Positions 25,841-33,894 are shown, numbered from the stretch's first letter. The stretch is 44,844 bases of DNA from Candidatus Babelota bacterium (GCA_003165355.1 PLTG01000054.1:1-44844), one strand, 5' to 3'. Notes: generated by a model not told the origin, from the letters alone. A program made the numbers and translations.

Positions 25841-26206
25841 ATGAATGTACATATAACATTTCGTAATATGGAAAAAAGCTCCATGATGGAAGAGGCTGTC
25901 CACAAAGAGCTACAAAAATTAAATAAATTTATTTCTCTTGAAGACCCGCTTGTCTCTATCAACCTGGTAATTACTGCTGAGGGGCCGACGCACCGTCTGT
26001 ATACTATGGAATTGGTCGTTACTGAACCACGAGGCATGGCTGTCTCTCGCGTTGAAGAGTATGATTTTAATCAAGCGCTGGATGCTATAACTAATAAGAT
26101 GCTCAGAGAGCTTGCAGATCTTAAAAGCCGCAGCATCGATGAACTGAAAGAGAGTGGTAGCAACCAAGATTCCCCGCGTAGAGATAAAGAACGCTTTGAA
26201 AAGTAA
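25841..26206 (+). CDS. hpf: Ribosome hibernation-promoting factor (HPF/RaiA family)
   Basis: A protein of 121 residues that binds the 30S subunit and helps store inactive ribosomes. It starts MNVHITFRNMEKSSMMEEAV and contains EGPTHRLYTMELVVTEPRG and a long helix around VEEYDFNQALDAITNKMLREL, the usual beta-alpha-beta-beta-beta-alpha layout. The ATG at 25841 follows AAAGGG at good spacing; the open frame extends further upstream but not with family residues. It is the short form without the long C-terminal dimerisation domain. It is the last gene of the 24254-26206 operon. Confidence 0.9.
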   Translation: MNVHITFRNMEKSSMMEEAVHKELQKLNKFISLEDPLVSINLVITAEGPTHRLYTMELVVTEPRGMAVSRVEEYDFNQALDAITNKMLRELADLKSRSIDELKESGSNQDSPRRDKERFEK

Positions 26207-26222
26207 GCCTTGAGCTTGCTTG

Positions 26223-26972
26223 CTAAACCGATTTTACCATAATGAGGCCGGGATCATTTGCCATAAAGATAGCTCTAGCGTGAGCATTTTTGGTTTTTTT
26301 ATCGATAGAAATCATATTCATGATAGTTCCTACGTCGGGGATATAAGGTCTGTGAAAAGGCCGAAACCCTGCTCGCAAAAAGAGTGCTATCCGTTGGGCA
26401 ATGTCATCTTGATCTCCATCTAATGAGGCATAGAGAAATATAGTGTTTGTCTGTGGTTGCAGCTGCTTTATTTTGTAACATCCCCAATTGATCAGAGCGA
26501 GCCCGTAGCCTTTGTTTTTCAATTTTTTCGGAACCGAAATGCTATCTATCACTCCTTCATGATAAAAATCCGGCTCTTTTCCAACAACAATAACCATGTT
26601 CATGTTTTCTTTTTCAATAGGAAGATACGTTTCCGGGGATGTAATCTGTATATTGAAAAGTCTTTTTACACCCTCCCATTGCGGATTTTTTTTATTAAAC
26701 CATCTCACTTGCTCGGTTGCCGGCTTTGCCTGATCATTTTCCTCACTGAGGGTATAAAGGGCTTGGTATGAATTTGAAGGGAGAGAACTAATAAATACCG
26801 CAATATCTTGCTGACATTCCAGGGGGGAGCGTCGTCCTGGGGCATTTTGACAAGCATTATAGGCATACTGAAGGTTCTGCCTTATCCAGAATGGTTCTTC
26901 TTGAGGAGCATTTTGAAAACAGCTACTCGAAATTGGCATTAAAAAAAGAAATAATAGCGCATAATTATTCAT
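26223..26972 (-). CDS. Exported protein with a GNAT acetyltransferase-like domain
   Basis: A protein of 249 residues with a signal peptide (MNNYALLFLFLMPISSS). Residues 138-205 look like a GNAT core: a strand HEGVIDSISVP, then KKLKNKGYGLALINWG as the acetyl-CoA loop plus helix (the KxxGYG pattern), TIFLYASLD as the next strand, and RIALFLRAGF as the final helix and GF turn. GNAT enzymes normally act in the cytosol with acetyl-CoA, so an exported one would need to work inside a host cell or have another role. The gene is convergent with hpf. I am fairly sure of the fold and not of the activity. Confidence 0.65.
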   Translation of the reverse strand: MNNYALLFLFLMPISSSCFQNAPQEEPFWIRQNLQYAYNACQNAPGRRSPLECQQDIAVFISSLPSNSYQALYTLSEENDQAKPATEQVRWFNKKNPQWEGVKRLFNIQITSPETYLPIEKENMNMVIVVGKEPDFYHEGVIDSISVPKKLKNKGYGLALINWGCYKIKQLQPQTNTIFLYASLDGDQDDIAQRIALFLRAGFRPFHRPYIPDVGTIMNMISIDKKTKNAHARAIFMANDPGLIMVKSV

Positions 26973-27123
26973 AAAATATACCTTTAAATTGATTAGTGCT
27001 TTTAGTTTACCCTGTCATGCACTCAAAAATCAATATTTTTTATACTATTTTTTGAGGCGATCGGCTTTTCTGTTGATATTTTCCAAAAAGAAACACTACT
27101 CTTATGGTTGGTAAAATATTTCA

Positions 27124-27168
27124 CATGGTTCGATACACCCGCTCAAGCGCGGGCACTCACCATGAGCG
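27124..27168. repeat. Dispersed repeat family B, copy 3 (inverted)
   Basis: On the minus strand it reads CGCTCATGGTGAGTG, inner stem CCCGC-GCTTGA-GCGGG, then TGTATCGAACCATG. It has the frame of 9761 and 12119, but the inner stem and the outer CATGG/CCATG pair differ and still pair. It lies just upstream of the Ku fragment. Confidence 0.7.
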
Positions 27169-27186
27169 ACAGTAAAGGGGGTTTGC

Positions 27187-27405
27187 ATGAAAATTATCTG
27201 GAAAGGTTCAATAACCTTTGGTCTGGTGAATATCCCTATAAAGTTATATAGCGCGATTCTAAAACATGCGCTCGGTTTTACCTTGGTGCATACAACATGC
27301 GGCACGCCATTACAATACAAAAGATGGTGCCCCTATCACCAAAAAGATGTCGCGTGGGCAGAGACATCCAAGGGGATCAAGACATCAAAAAGCAAACGCG
27401 CATAA
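27187..27405 (+). pseudogene. N-terminal fragment of Ku DNA-end-binding protein
   Basis: The ATG follows AAAGGGGGTTTGC and the first 60 residues fit bacterial Ku: MKIIWKGSITFGLVNIPIKL, SAILKHALGFTLVH, YKRWCPYHQKDVAW, KGI. Bacterial Ku is about 260-290 residues and forms a homodimeric ring that recruits LigD. Here the frame ends after 72 residues and the DNA continues directly into the 3' end of the convergent ligase gene 2 bases later. The core ring and C-terminal LigD-binding tail are missing, so it is presumably non-functional, unless a full Ku exists elsewhere in the genome. Confidence 0.85.
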
Positions 27406-27407
27406 TA

Positions 27408-28430
27408 CTATTTTTTTGCTGTCTCTTTTACCACATCTTTTGCATCTTTATCTTCACGCAATCCCTGGTATCTGCCGACCCGTAATTTATTTGCTTGTGT
27501 CCACTGAGCGAATTTAAATTCGCCCACTAAGTTTGGCTTTACCCAATATACTCCAGCAGTTGATTCTGTATAATTACTAAACGGACAGGTTTTAACCTCA
27601 CGTGCGCGAAGTTTTTTACCCAAAAAATTCAAAACATCTTCGCTGTAACCGGTACCCACTTTGCCCGCGTACATAAGTTTGCCATCTTGATAGTACCCTA
27701 CTAGAAGCGCGCCAAAATCTGAGCGGGAGCCTTTCGGCTGCGTATAGCCGCCTATCACCAATTCTTGTCCGACAACGCATTTGAATTTCAACCATGACGG
27801 CGAGCGCGTGCCCGTGTACACACTATCGCTTCGTTTTGCGATTAACCCTTCCCAATGTTTTTTGCAGGCCTCTTTAAAATAGGCAATGCCATTGGGAGAT
27901 CTATGGTCCGAATAGGTGAGCATTTTTGTGTAGTTGAGCAGTTTTTCAAGTATCGACTTTCTTGCCAAAAGCGGAAGGTCGCGTGTATCATAGCCGTCCA
28001 CGTACATGATATCGAAAATTCGATAATAAATGGGCGTTTTAGTCTCGTGCAATTTTACCGCGTCGCTATTTTTTAAATTCATGCGTGATTGTAATAGTTG
28101 AAAGTCTGAGACACCCTTTTTATCAAGCGCGATAATTTCACCATCAATAATAAAATCATCCGCCTTCTGTGCCTCGAGCGCTTTAACAAGTTCAGGATAT
28201 TCGGCATTCATAGTATGGTTATTGCGTGACATGAGCCTCACTTTTCCCTTTTTTTTAAAGGCTAAGCAACGCACCCCGTCAAATTTGTGTTCGTATATCC
28301 AATCGCTACTTGAAAAATAGTCTTTAGTCAGTGTAGCCAGCATGGGCTGTATGAAATCTGGCTGCGTAATTTTTTTTAATTTTTTAAGATCTTGTGGCGA
28401 AAGATCCGCAAAGATATTTTTTTTTGGCAT
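27408..28430 (-). CDS. ATP-dependent DNA ligase, LigD type
   Basis: It seals nicks and breaks in DNA using ATP. Motif I EHKFDGVR has the adenylated Lys49. Further motifs are DGEIIA (III), YRIFDIMY (IIIa), EGLIAKRSDSVY (IV) and WLKFKC (V), followed by an OB-fold that ends around GRYQGLRED. The 340 residues correspond to the ligase domain of LigD, with neither polymerase nor phosphoesterase attached. The ATG at 28430 is 16 bases after the stop of the upstream gene and follows GAGAG; a TTG at 28445 is also open. Together with 12201-12791 and the Ku fragment it represents a scattered end-joining set. Confidence 0.93.
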   Translation of the reverse strand: MPKKNIFADLSPQDLKKLKKITQPDFIQPMLATLTKDYFSSSDWIYEHKFDGVRCLAFKKKGKVRLMSRNNHTMNAEYPELVKALEAQKADDFIIDGEIIALDKKGVSDFQLLQSRMNLKNSDAVKLHETKTPIYYRIFDIMYVDGYDTRDLPLLARKSILEKLLNYTKMLTYSDHRSPNGIAYFKEACKKHWEGLIAKRSDSVYTGTRSPSWLKFKCVVGQELVIGGYTQPKGSRSDFGALLVGYYQDGKLMYAGKVGTGYSEDVLNFLGKKLRAREVKTCPFSNYTESTAGVYWVKPNLVGEFKFAQWTQANKLRVGRYQGLREDKDAKDVVKETAKK

Positions 28431-28445
28431 GATAATATCTCTCAA

Positions 28446-29246
28446 TTAAATTTGAAAATGATCGGTGTGTCCTAAATGCAAAAATGTAAGTGTTATGGGG
28501 GTATACGCAACGCCCGTCTGGATCTGATTGTAACGATTCAGAAATTTTTGCTCGTCAAAGGGAAATCCTCGTCTTGCAATAAAATTACGTAATCGTGCAT
28601 CAGTATAACGTCTGTCAGCGCGAGTAATTAGATAACGAGTAACGGGGTTACTATTCAAGAACATATAGACGTATTCACCCTCCACTTCTGCTTCATCAAC
28701 CGGTGCTCCAATAATATGATAAATTTGCTTAAGGTCTTGCCTGGTCGGTTTAGTAAACTTTTTTGTTAATCGGCTCATAATCCAAGTTGCAGCCCTCTTC
28801 TTGCTTTTTTCAAGCCACTCATCGAAATCTGTCTTTGTATACATACGCTTTGTTAATTCTTGATGATCAAGCGTTTCAACGTGATCAAAGGGAAATTCAG
28901 TATCGCCGCCTTTATACTTAAATACAAAGAGAGACGTCACCAGAGTTTTATTTAAAGGGTCAAAATAATCCCCTTTGTTTCTTTCAGCCCAGAACGCGTA
29001 CAATTGCCGTGAATCAAAAAAATGATATACCGGCGCCGCGGGAATCGCTACAAGCAAGAATGGATTTTCAGGGGCGCTTTCTGATGCTCTATCGGCAAAA
29101 GACTCGAGTAATAGAGGGTCTTTAATGGACATGCCCCCTTGCGCTTTAAAATCATCAGTGATGGCCGGGGGAAATTCTGACGCATTAAGCGCAAGTATAA
29201 AACATATAAGTGCCGTATAACGTTGAGCCATAACAAAAAAATTCAA
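28446..29246 (-). CDS. Exported protein of unknown function, upstream of the ligase
   Basis: A protein of about 266 residues with an N-terminal hydrophobic signal (YTALICFILALNASEFPP). Three starts are possible: ATG 29276, TTG 29246 and ATG 29231. I prefer TTG 29246 because AGGGGGA lies 5 bases before it. Residues around 75-110 (PVYHFFDSRQLYAFWAERNK, then DPLNKTL) faintly recall the second half of a U-box, but the first half is missing, so I do not assign one. It lies immediately before the ligase on the same strand and is probably co-transcribed, though no functional link is evident. Confidence 0.65.
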   Translation of the reverse strand: MNFFVMAQRYTALICFILALNASEFPPAITDDFKAQGGMSIKDPLLLESFADRASESAPENPFLLVAIPAAPVYHFFDSRQLYAFWAERNKGDYFDPLNKTLVTSLFVFKYKGGDTEFPFDHVETLDHQELTKRMYTKTDFDEWLEKSKKRAATWIMSRLTKKFTKPTRQDLKQIYHIIGAPVDEAEVEGEYVYMFLNSNPVTRYLITRADRRYTDARLRNFIARRGFPFDEQKFLNRYNQIQTGVAYTPITLTFLHLGHTDHFQI

Positions 29247-29376
29247 AATTATTCCCCCTAAAACTTTTATCTTCATGATGGTAATTCAGGCATAGTATCC
29301 CTTATCACCATAAGCTTAGCGATTATATGAAGAAAAAATAAAGAGAACAAGATCGCCACGTCTAAAGGCCCAAGCC

Positions 29377-29460
29377 TTGATTTTTCTGCATAAGTCCACA
29401 TCAAAAGCCTTGAATTTTATACATAAGATAGATAATCTATATATGATTTATCTGCAAAAA
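29377..29460 (+). repeat. Three 18-bp direct repeats, 33-bp period, upstream of AAA_14/DUF4143 gene 1
   Basis: TTGATTTTTCTGCATAAG (29377), TTGAATTTTATACATAAG (29410) and ATGATTTATCTGCAAAAA (29443) start exactly 33 bases apart. The last copy touches the GGGGGG ribosome binding site of the ATPase gene. A similar three-copy array stands before the second ATPase (43273-43355). They may be operator sites, iterons or part of a transposon end. Confidence 0.6.
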
Positions 29461-29476
29461 AGGGGGGATGTGCGTT

Positions 29477-30826
29477 ATGAAAAGAACGATTGATTATTTT
29501 TTAGTTCAATGGAAAAATGGGTCAAATAGGAAGCCGCTTTTGTTGCGCGGCGCCCGGCAGGTGGGGAAAACCCATGCGGTACGAGTACTGGGCAAGACTT
29601 TTAAACATTTTATTGAGATAAATTTGGAAGCCAATCAGGCGGCTCGTACTATTTTAGAAAAAGATTTAGATCTCAGCAGGATACTTCTACAACTTTCCGA
29701 GCTTTTACAACGGCAGATATATCCCGGATCTACATTACTTTTTTTTGATGAGATCCAAAATGTTCCTCAAGCAATTACCCTATTACGTTATTTTTATGAA
29801 CAGATGCCTGAATTGCATGTTATTGCTGCAGGTTCATTATTAGATTTTGCTATAGAACACGTAGGGGTGCCGGTAGGACGCGTTACCACTTTATATATGT
29901 ATCCTGTTTCATTTGTAGAATTTTTAGTTGCCTTGGGCCATGATCAATGGGTAAAAAATATTTTAAATTATGATATTGATAAGCCCTTGAGCGATCCATT
30001 ACATGAAAAGATTATGGGTTTTCTAGGAATTTATCTTGCAATCGGAGGCATGCCCGAGGCGGTTAATCAATGGATTAAAAGTCAGAATTCACGTGAAGTA
30101 AAACGTGTGCATGCTGATTTAGTATATGCATATGAACAAGATTTTGGTAAGTATGCTAAAAAACATCAGATTAAATATCTACAATTGCTTTTTTTGAAGG
30201 CTATAGATCAACTTGCCAATAAATTTATGTTCGCACGAGTCGGCGAATATCAAAAAAGGGAGTTGTCGCCGGCATTGGAATTGCTTGAAATGGCAGGTCT
30301 TGTTTATAAAGTAACGCGAAGTGCGGGACAGGGTATCCCCATTGGGGCTCAAGCCGACCTTGAAGATTTTAAGATTATTTTTCTTGATGTGGGGTTAAGC
30401 CAGGCATTATTAAAGCTTGATATAGCCCCTTGGTTTATTGACCCATTAGCGACATTTATTAATAAAGGTGAGCTCGTTGAGGCATTTGTTGGGCAGGAAT
30501 TATTAGCCTATTCAGATCCTATCATGAAAGAATCTCTTTTTTATTGGCATAAAGAAAGCCGTGGCAGTAGCGCCGAGGTTGATTATCTTATCCAGCAACA
30601 AAACCAAGTAATTCCTATCGAAGTGAAGGCAGGGGTTAATAAACGAATTTTGAGTATGCGAGTATTTTTAGATTCTCATCCCCATTCCCACTATGGCATT
30701 CGGTTATGGGCAGGCCAGGGGCAGCATGAAGATATTATATATTCCTACCCGCTTTATGCTATTGTACGACCATTATTAGATAATAATAGTGATCTAAAAA
30801 ATGCTCTGTCAAGTTTAGTTTCTTGA
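29477..30826 (+). CDS. AAA_14/DUF4143 family ATPase, copy 1
   Basis: A protein of 449 residues. The N-terminal ATPase domain has Walker A GARQVGKT (residues 25-32) and Walker B LLFFDEIQ (about 89-96), with the sensor-like AAGSLLDFAIE downstream. The C-terminal DUF4143 part contains AEVDYLIQQQNQVIPIEVKAG near 365-385, the D...ExK pattern of a PD-(D/E)XK nuclease fold. The function of the family is not established; it is widespread and often present in many copies. The ATG at 29477 is set 9 bases after GGGGGG. The protein is clearly related over its full length to 41937-43262. Its 3' end overlaps the convergent gene by 12 bases. Confidence 0.9.
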   Translation: MKRTIDYFLVQWKNGSNRKPLLLRGARQVGKTHAVRVLGKTFKHFIEINLEANQAARTILEKDLDLSRILLQLSELLQRQIYPGSTLLFFDEIQNVPQAITLLRYFYEQMPELHVIAAGSLLDFAIEHVGVPVGRVTTLYMYPVSFVEFLVALGHDQWVKNILNYDIDKPLSDPLHEKIMGFLGIYLAIGGMPEAVNQWIKSQNSREVKRVHADLVYAYEQDFGKYAKKHQIKYLQLLFLKAIDQLANKFMFARVGEYQKRELSPALELLEMAGLVYKVTRSAGQGIPIGAQADLEDFKIIFLDVGLSQALLKLDIAPWFIDPLATFINKGELVEAFVGQELLAYSDPIMKESLFYWHKESRGSSAEVDYLIQQQNQVIPIEVKAGVNKRILSMRVFLDSHPHSHYGIRLWAGQGQHEDIIYSYPLYAIVRPLLDNNSDLKNALSSLVS

Positions 30827-31027
30827 AGCAACGGATCGGCTCACTTTTGAATCTTTTTTATTCTTTTTGAGAAGATACTTATGCGCATATTTATAAAGAG
30901 TAAAATCCTGCTCATCTTCAAGGGCGTGACCGACAAGATCACTTTTTTTAATTTTATCTTGGCGAAAATTACCGATAAGCGAAACCACGAACAAAAAAGA
31001 TAGTACGAAAAAACGTTTTGATATCAT
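30815..31027 (-). CDS. Small exported or membrane-anchored protein
   Basis: A protein of 70 residues with a signal or anchor segment (MISKRFFVLSFLFVVSLIG) and a charged, Lys/Arg-rich remainder (KYLLKKNKKDSKVSRS). The ribosome binding site is very good: AGGAG, six bases, ATG. Upstream on the same strand is a hairpin followed by a T run that runs into this site. No family was recognised. Confidence 0.65.
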   Translation of the reverse strand: MISKRFFVLSFLFVVSLIGNFRQDKIKKSDLVGHALEDEQDFTLYKYAHKYLLKKNKKDSKVSRSVASRN

Positions 31028-31033
31028 GACGCA

Positions 31034-31080
31034 CTCCTAAAAAAGCGATAGACTTTATGCTTCAGGAAAGTTTATCGCTT
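31034..31080 (-). promoter_or_regulatory. Terminator-like leader hairpin overlapping the ribosome binding site region
   Basis: Read on the minus strand, a 13-base stem (AAGCGATAAACTT with AAGTCTATCGCTT, one G-T pair) and a 12-base loop are followed by a T run (31044-31039) and then AGGAG, the ribosome binding site of 30815-31027. This is the form of an intrinsic terminator placed just before a gene. It could attenuate that gene, or end a transcript arriving from the right. Confidence 0.5.
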
Positions 31081-31189
31081 TAGGAATTTAAAGAAAAGAT
31101 TTTTTTAAAAAATTATTGCCCTATCTTTTTAGGAATTAGATAAAATTATTGATAGAATTGTGACAAAACACTACTGAAGGAAGAATTTT

Positions 31190-31465
31190 ATGAAATCTTT
31201 TAATCACACCTATTTAATGTTAATGGTTTTAACAACGCAGACCCTCATGTGCCTTGATGAAATGGGCATCACGAAGGAAATGGCTCAAAAATTTGGGTCT
31301 TTAAATACCTATAAAGGTGAATCTATCAGCGCCCGCTCGCAGCTACCACAGCATCAGAAAGACATGCTTAAGTCTGGCTTAAATAACGCGGTAGAAGAAT
31401 TGTTGCGTGAAAAAACAAAATTGGAAAATGATATTAGGACCTATTTACCAAAAGTACAAAACTAG
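31190..31465 (+). CDS. Small exported protein of unknown function
   Basis: A protein of 91 residues preceded by GAAGGAAG. The N-terminal hydrophobic segment (YLMLMVLTTQTLMC) is followed by Cys21, which could be a lipobox-like cleavage site (TLMC), though it is not typical. The rest is polar, with a helical C-terminus. It overlaps by 4 bases the convergent stop of the transporter-peptidase fusion. The function is unknown. Confidence 0.65.
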   Translation: MKSFNHTYLMLMVLTTQTLMCLDEMGITKEMAQKFGSLNTYKGESISARSQLPQHQKDMLKSGLNNAVEELLREKTKLENDIRTYLPKVQN

Positions 31466-33819
31466 CTTAAAGCGTCTGCCGCCGCTCGCATCCTCTGCCC
31501 ACGCACGATACCACTTGGATGTTCTGGATCGCAGACATATTTAAGATATATCAATGTATTTGTCTGCTTTTTTAACCATTCACGAAATTCTTCAGGAGAT
31601 TTTTCTTCTTTATGCGCTTCTACAAGATAGTCGCGCACCACTTTCATGTGCCATTGATTGATAGTGGGGATAGCGGTAATAATCTGGTCATTGCCGCAGA
31701 GAAAATCTAAGATAGCATTATCGCTAAGTTCTATGCAGCGAGCAGCGTAGCGTAATGCTTCAGGATCAGTGGCACAAGCTATGGCATACGCATCGGCATT
31801 ATTTTCTTGATATTGAGCATATCGTGCGTAAATAAATTTGAGCGCGGCGGCATTGGTGATATTAAGAACACTATAAGCACCTAAAGCAATAAAAAATTCC
31901 TTGATCTGTGTCGGCTTTTGGAATGCAAAACTAATTGGCGATGATTTGATTAAGTACGATGTCGACCCATAGCTCAGCAAGCTTGCTACTGCAAGAAAAG
32001 CCACTCGCTTGACGGTATCATTACCTTTCAGATGCGCAATCTCATGATCAATAAAAGTCGAATACACCTTTATAATGTTTTTATTTGCTGCATCATCTGG
32101 ATTTTCCAAAGCATCTTTAAATTCTTCCGCTGCCTTTGGAGCAAATGCAATACAATATTTTGCAAACGTTTCGATAAAGCCGCAATCTTCTTTAATTTTT
32201 ATTTTTACATCGCCAGGGTTGAGACCATGCTCTTGTAATTTTGCACGACAAAAATTTATAACAATCGGAGGAACATCGACCATTCTTCCCATTTGATAGG
32301 CATAATGAATTTGTGATCCAGTACTCAACACCGGCGATATAAATGTATTTACATGGCGAGTTAAGGTAAAATATCCGTGAGCAAGCGAATAGAACGTACT
32401 ATTGGCATGGGTTATTTGAAAACAGGTTGAAAATATGAGTATGCATGATGCAAGAATTTTTTTCCGAGTATTTTTTGTTACTTTCTCTGTTACCACGTAA
32501 CTGATCAGTGAGATGATTAATGCGAATAGCTCTTTTGGGATGGGTAATATAAAAATTCTGCCCAATAAAAAGCCAGCAAAGCCACCTACGATGGAGGCAT
32601 AGGCCGCAGGGCGAGATACTGTATGCTTAAAGTAACAAAAGAGAAGCGGCACCAATAAGCAACTTACCGAAATCTCATAACTATTAATTAAAAGCGTAAT
32701 AACGTTTTGTGATACATAATATGATGCACCGAGTGATAGCAGCCCGACGACAAGAGTGATTATCTTGGAAAGCTTGAGGGTGTTCACTGGTATATAACGT
32801 GAAAGATTAAAATCGAGCGTTATATTAGCGCTGATACCGTTCATGAGCGCGTCAGCCGTTGATACTATAGCTGCGATAATAGCGCATAATGCCAATGCAA
32901 AGAAAAATGGGGGCACCATGCTTTCTAATATAACCAGAAGTGGACTCGCGCCATCAGGAATACTCAGCCCACTGAGCTTTGCTTGCATGCCGAGATACAC
33001 CGGTATAATTGAAAAAAGTAAAATAAAAGTGGCAGCATAACAGGCAGAAGCCGTTGCAACAAGTGCCGATTTGCTGGCAAAAAAGCGCTGCGCGAGATCC
33101 TGCTCGATAAGCGCAAAAAGCGCTGGCATGCAGATAATGCCAAAAATAGAGGTAAAAGAGAACGTCTCCGTTGCAAACTGCCCCTGCACCGTAGCAAGAT
33201 TCAAAAGACTCAGTGCATCTGGTTGCATAAGAATATAAAAGAATATGCCCACAAAGGTGCTGGTGATAATACAGAGTTGCACCATATCATTAATAGTGAT
33301 AGAGCGTAGCCCGCCGATCATTGTATACATAACAACTGAAAGCCAAAAAGGTATGCTAATGTACCAGGCCCCCAGGCCGATAGAGGCAAGAAGGCTTTTA
33401 AAGCCAACTACCTGCGCCACAAGAATGCCAAACAGTGTAGCGATAGAAAGAAGTGAAGCAATTTTTTTTAAAAGCGGCGAGTGATAACGCGTCTCAAAAA
33501 GCTCTGCGGTGGTGGTCACCTTAAACTGCTGCAACCGTGCTGCGGCCCCGCACCCCAATATAATAAACCCGAGCGCCATTCCCAGAGTATATAATATGCC
33601 ATAAAGCCCTGTAGCATAAGCTGACGCTGCTGTCCCCAAGAGCATACCGCCACCTAGCTGAGTGGCGATTAAATTACACGTGATTTGCCAAACCCCCAGC
33701 TGCCTATTGGCAACAAAATAATCAGTGGCTGAGGTGACATTTTTCGAAGCGCGTAGGCCGAGTATCAGATAAAGTGCGCCAAAAAGCGTAAAAAGTATTA
33801 AAAATAAGAGGGTATCCAT
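31462..33819 (-). CDS. Sodium:solute symporter fused to an M48-like metallopeptidase domain
   Basis: A protein of 785 residues in one frame. Residues 1-445 form a sodium:solute symporter (SSS family) of about 12-13 helices, with ATDYFVANRQLGVWQITCNLIA and GGLRSITINDMVQ as typical motifs. A short stretch, TRKKILASCILIFSTCFQITHANS (about 452-475), looks like a complete signal peptide. It is followed by a soluble domain with HEIAH at 592-596 (an HEXXH zinc motif) and ENNADAYAIA near 672, the E..AD pattern that gives the third ligand in M48 peptidases. The family's usual symporter ends near 480, so the tail is an addition. No stop or shift separates the two. It is divergent from the exported dipeptidyl peptidase at 33895. 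Confidence 0.88.
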   Translation of the reverse strand: MDTLLFLILFTLFGALYLILGLRASKNVTSATDYFVANRQLGVWQITCNLIATQLGGGMLLGTAASAYATGLYGILYTLGMALGFIILGCGAAARLQQFKVTTTAELFETRYHSPLLKKIASLLSIATLFGILVAQVVGFKSLLASIGLGAWYISIPFWLSVVMYTMIGGLRSITINDMVQLCIITSTFVGIFFYILMQPDALSLLNLATVQGQFATETFSFTSIFGIICMPALFALIEQDLAQRFFASKSALVATASACYAATFILLFSIIPVYLGMQAKLSGLSIPDGASPLLVILESMVPPFFFALALCAIIAAIVSTADALMNGISANITLDFNLSRYIPVNTLKLSKIITLVVGLLSLGASYYVSQNVITLLINSYEISVSCLLVPLLFCYFKHTVSRPAAYASIVGGFAGFLLGRIFILPIPKELFALIISLISYVVTEKVTKNTRKKILASCILIFSTCFQITHANSTFYSLAHGYFTLTRHVNTFISPVLSTGSQIHYAYQMGRMVDVPPIVINFCRAKLQEHGLNPGDVKIKIKEDCGFIETFAKYCIAFAPKAAEEFKDALENPDDAANKNIIKVYSTFIDHEIAHLKGNDTVKRVAFLAVASLLSYGSTSYLIKSSPISFAFQKPTQIKEFFIALGAYSVLNITNAAALKFIYARYAQYQENNADAYAIACATDPEALRYAARCIELSDNAILDFLCGNDQIITAIPTINQWHMKVVRDYLVEAHKEEKSPEEFREWLKKQTNTLIYLKYVCDPEHPSGIVRGQRMRAAADALS

Positions 33820-33894
33820 AATTTTTCCTTAAGATATTATATTTTAGTATATATGAGTATAAATTTACTGTATAAAATATCCAAGGGAGAGTGC

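Noticed and set aside
27128-27141. GGTTCGATACACCC, resembling a tRNA T-arm
   Set aside because: It belongs to dispersed repeat family B; no acceptor stem, D-arm or anticodon arm can be drawn around it.
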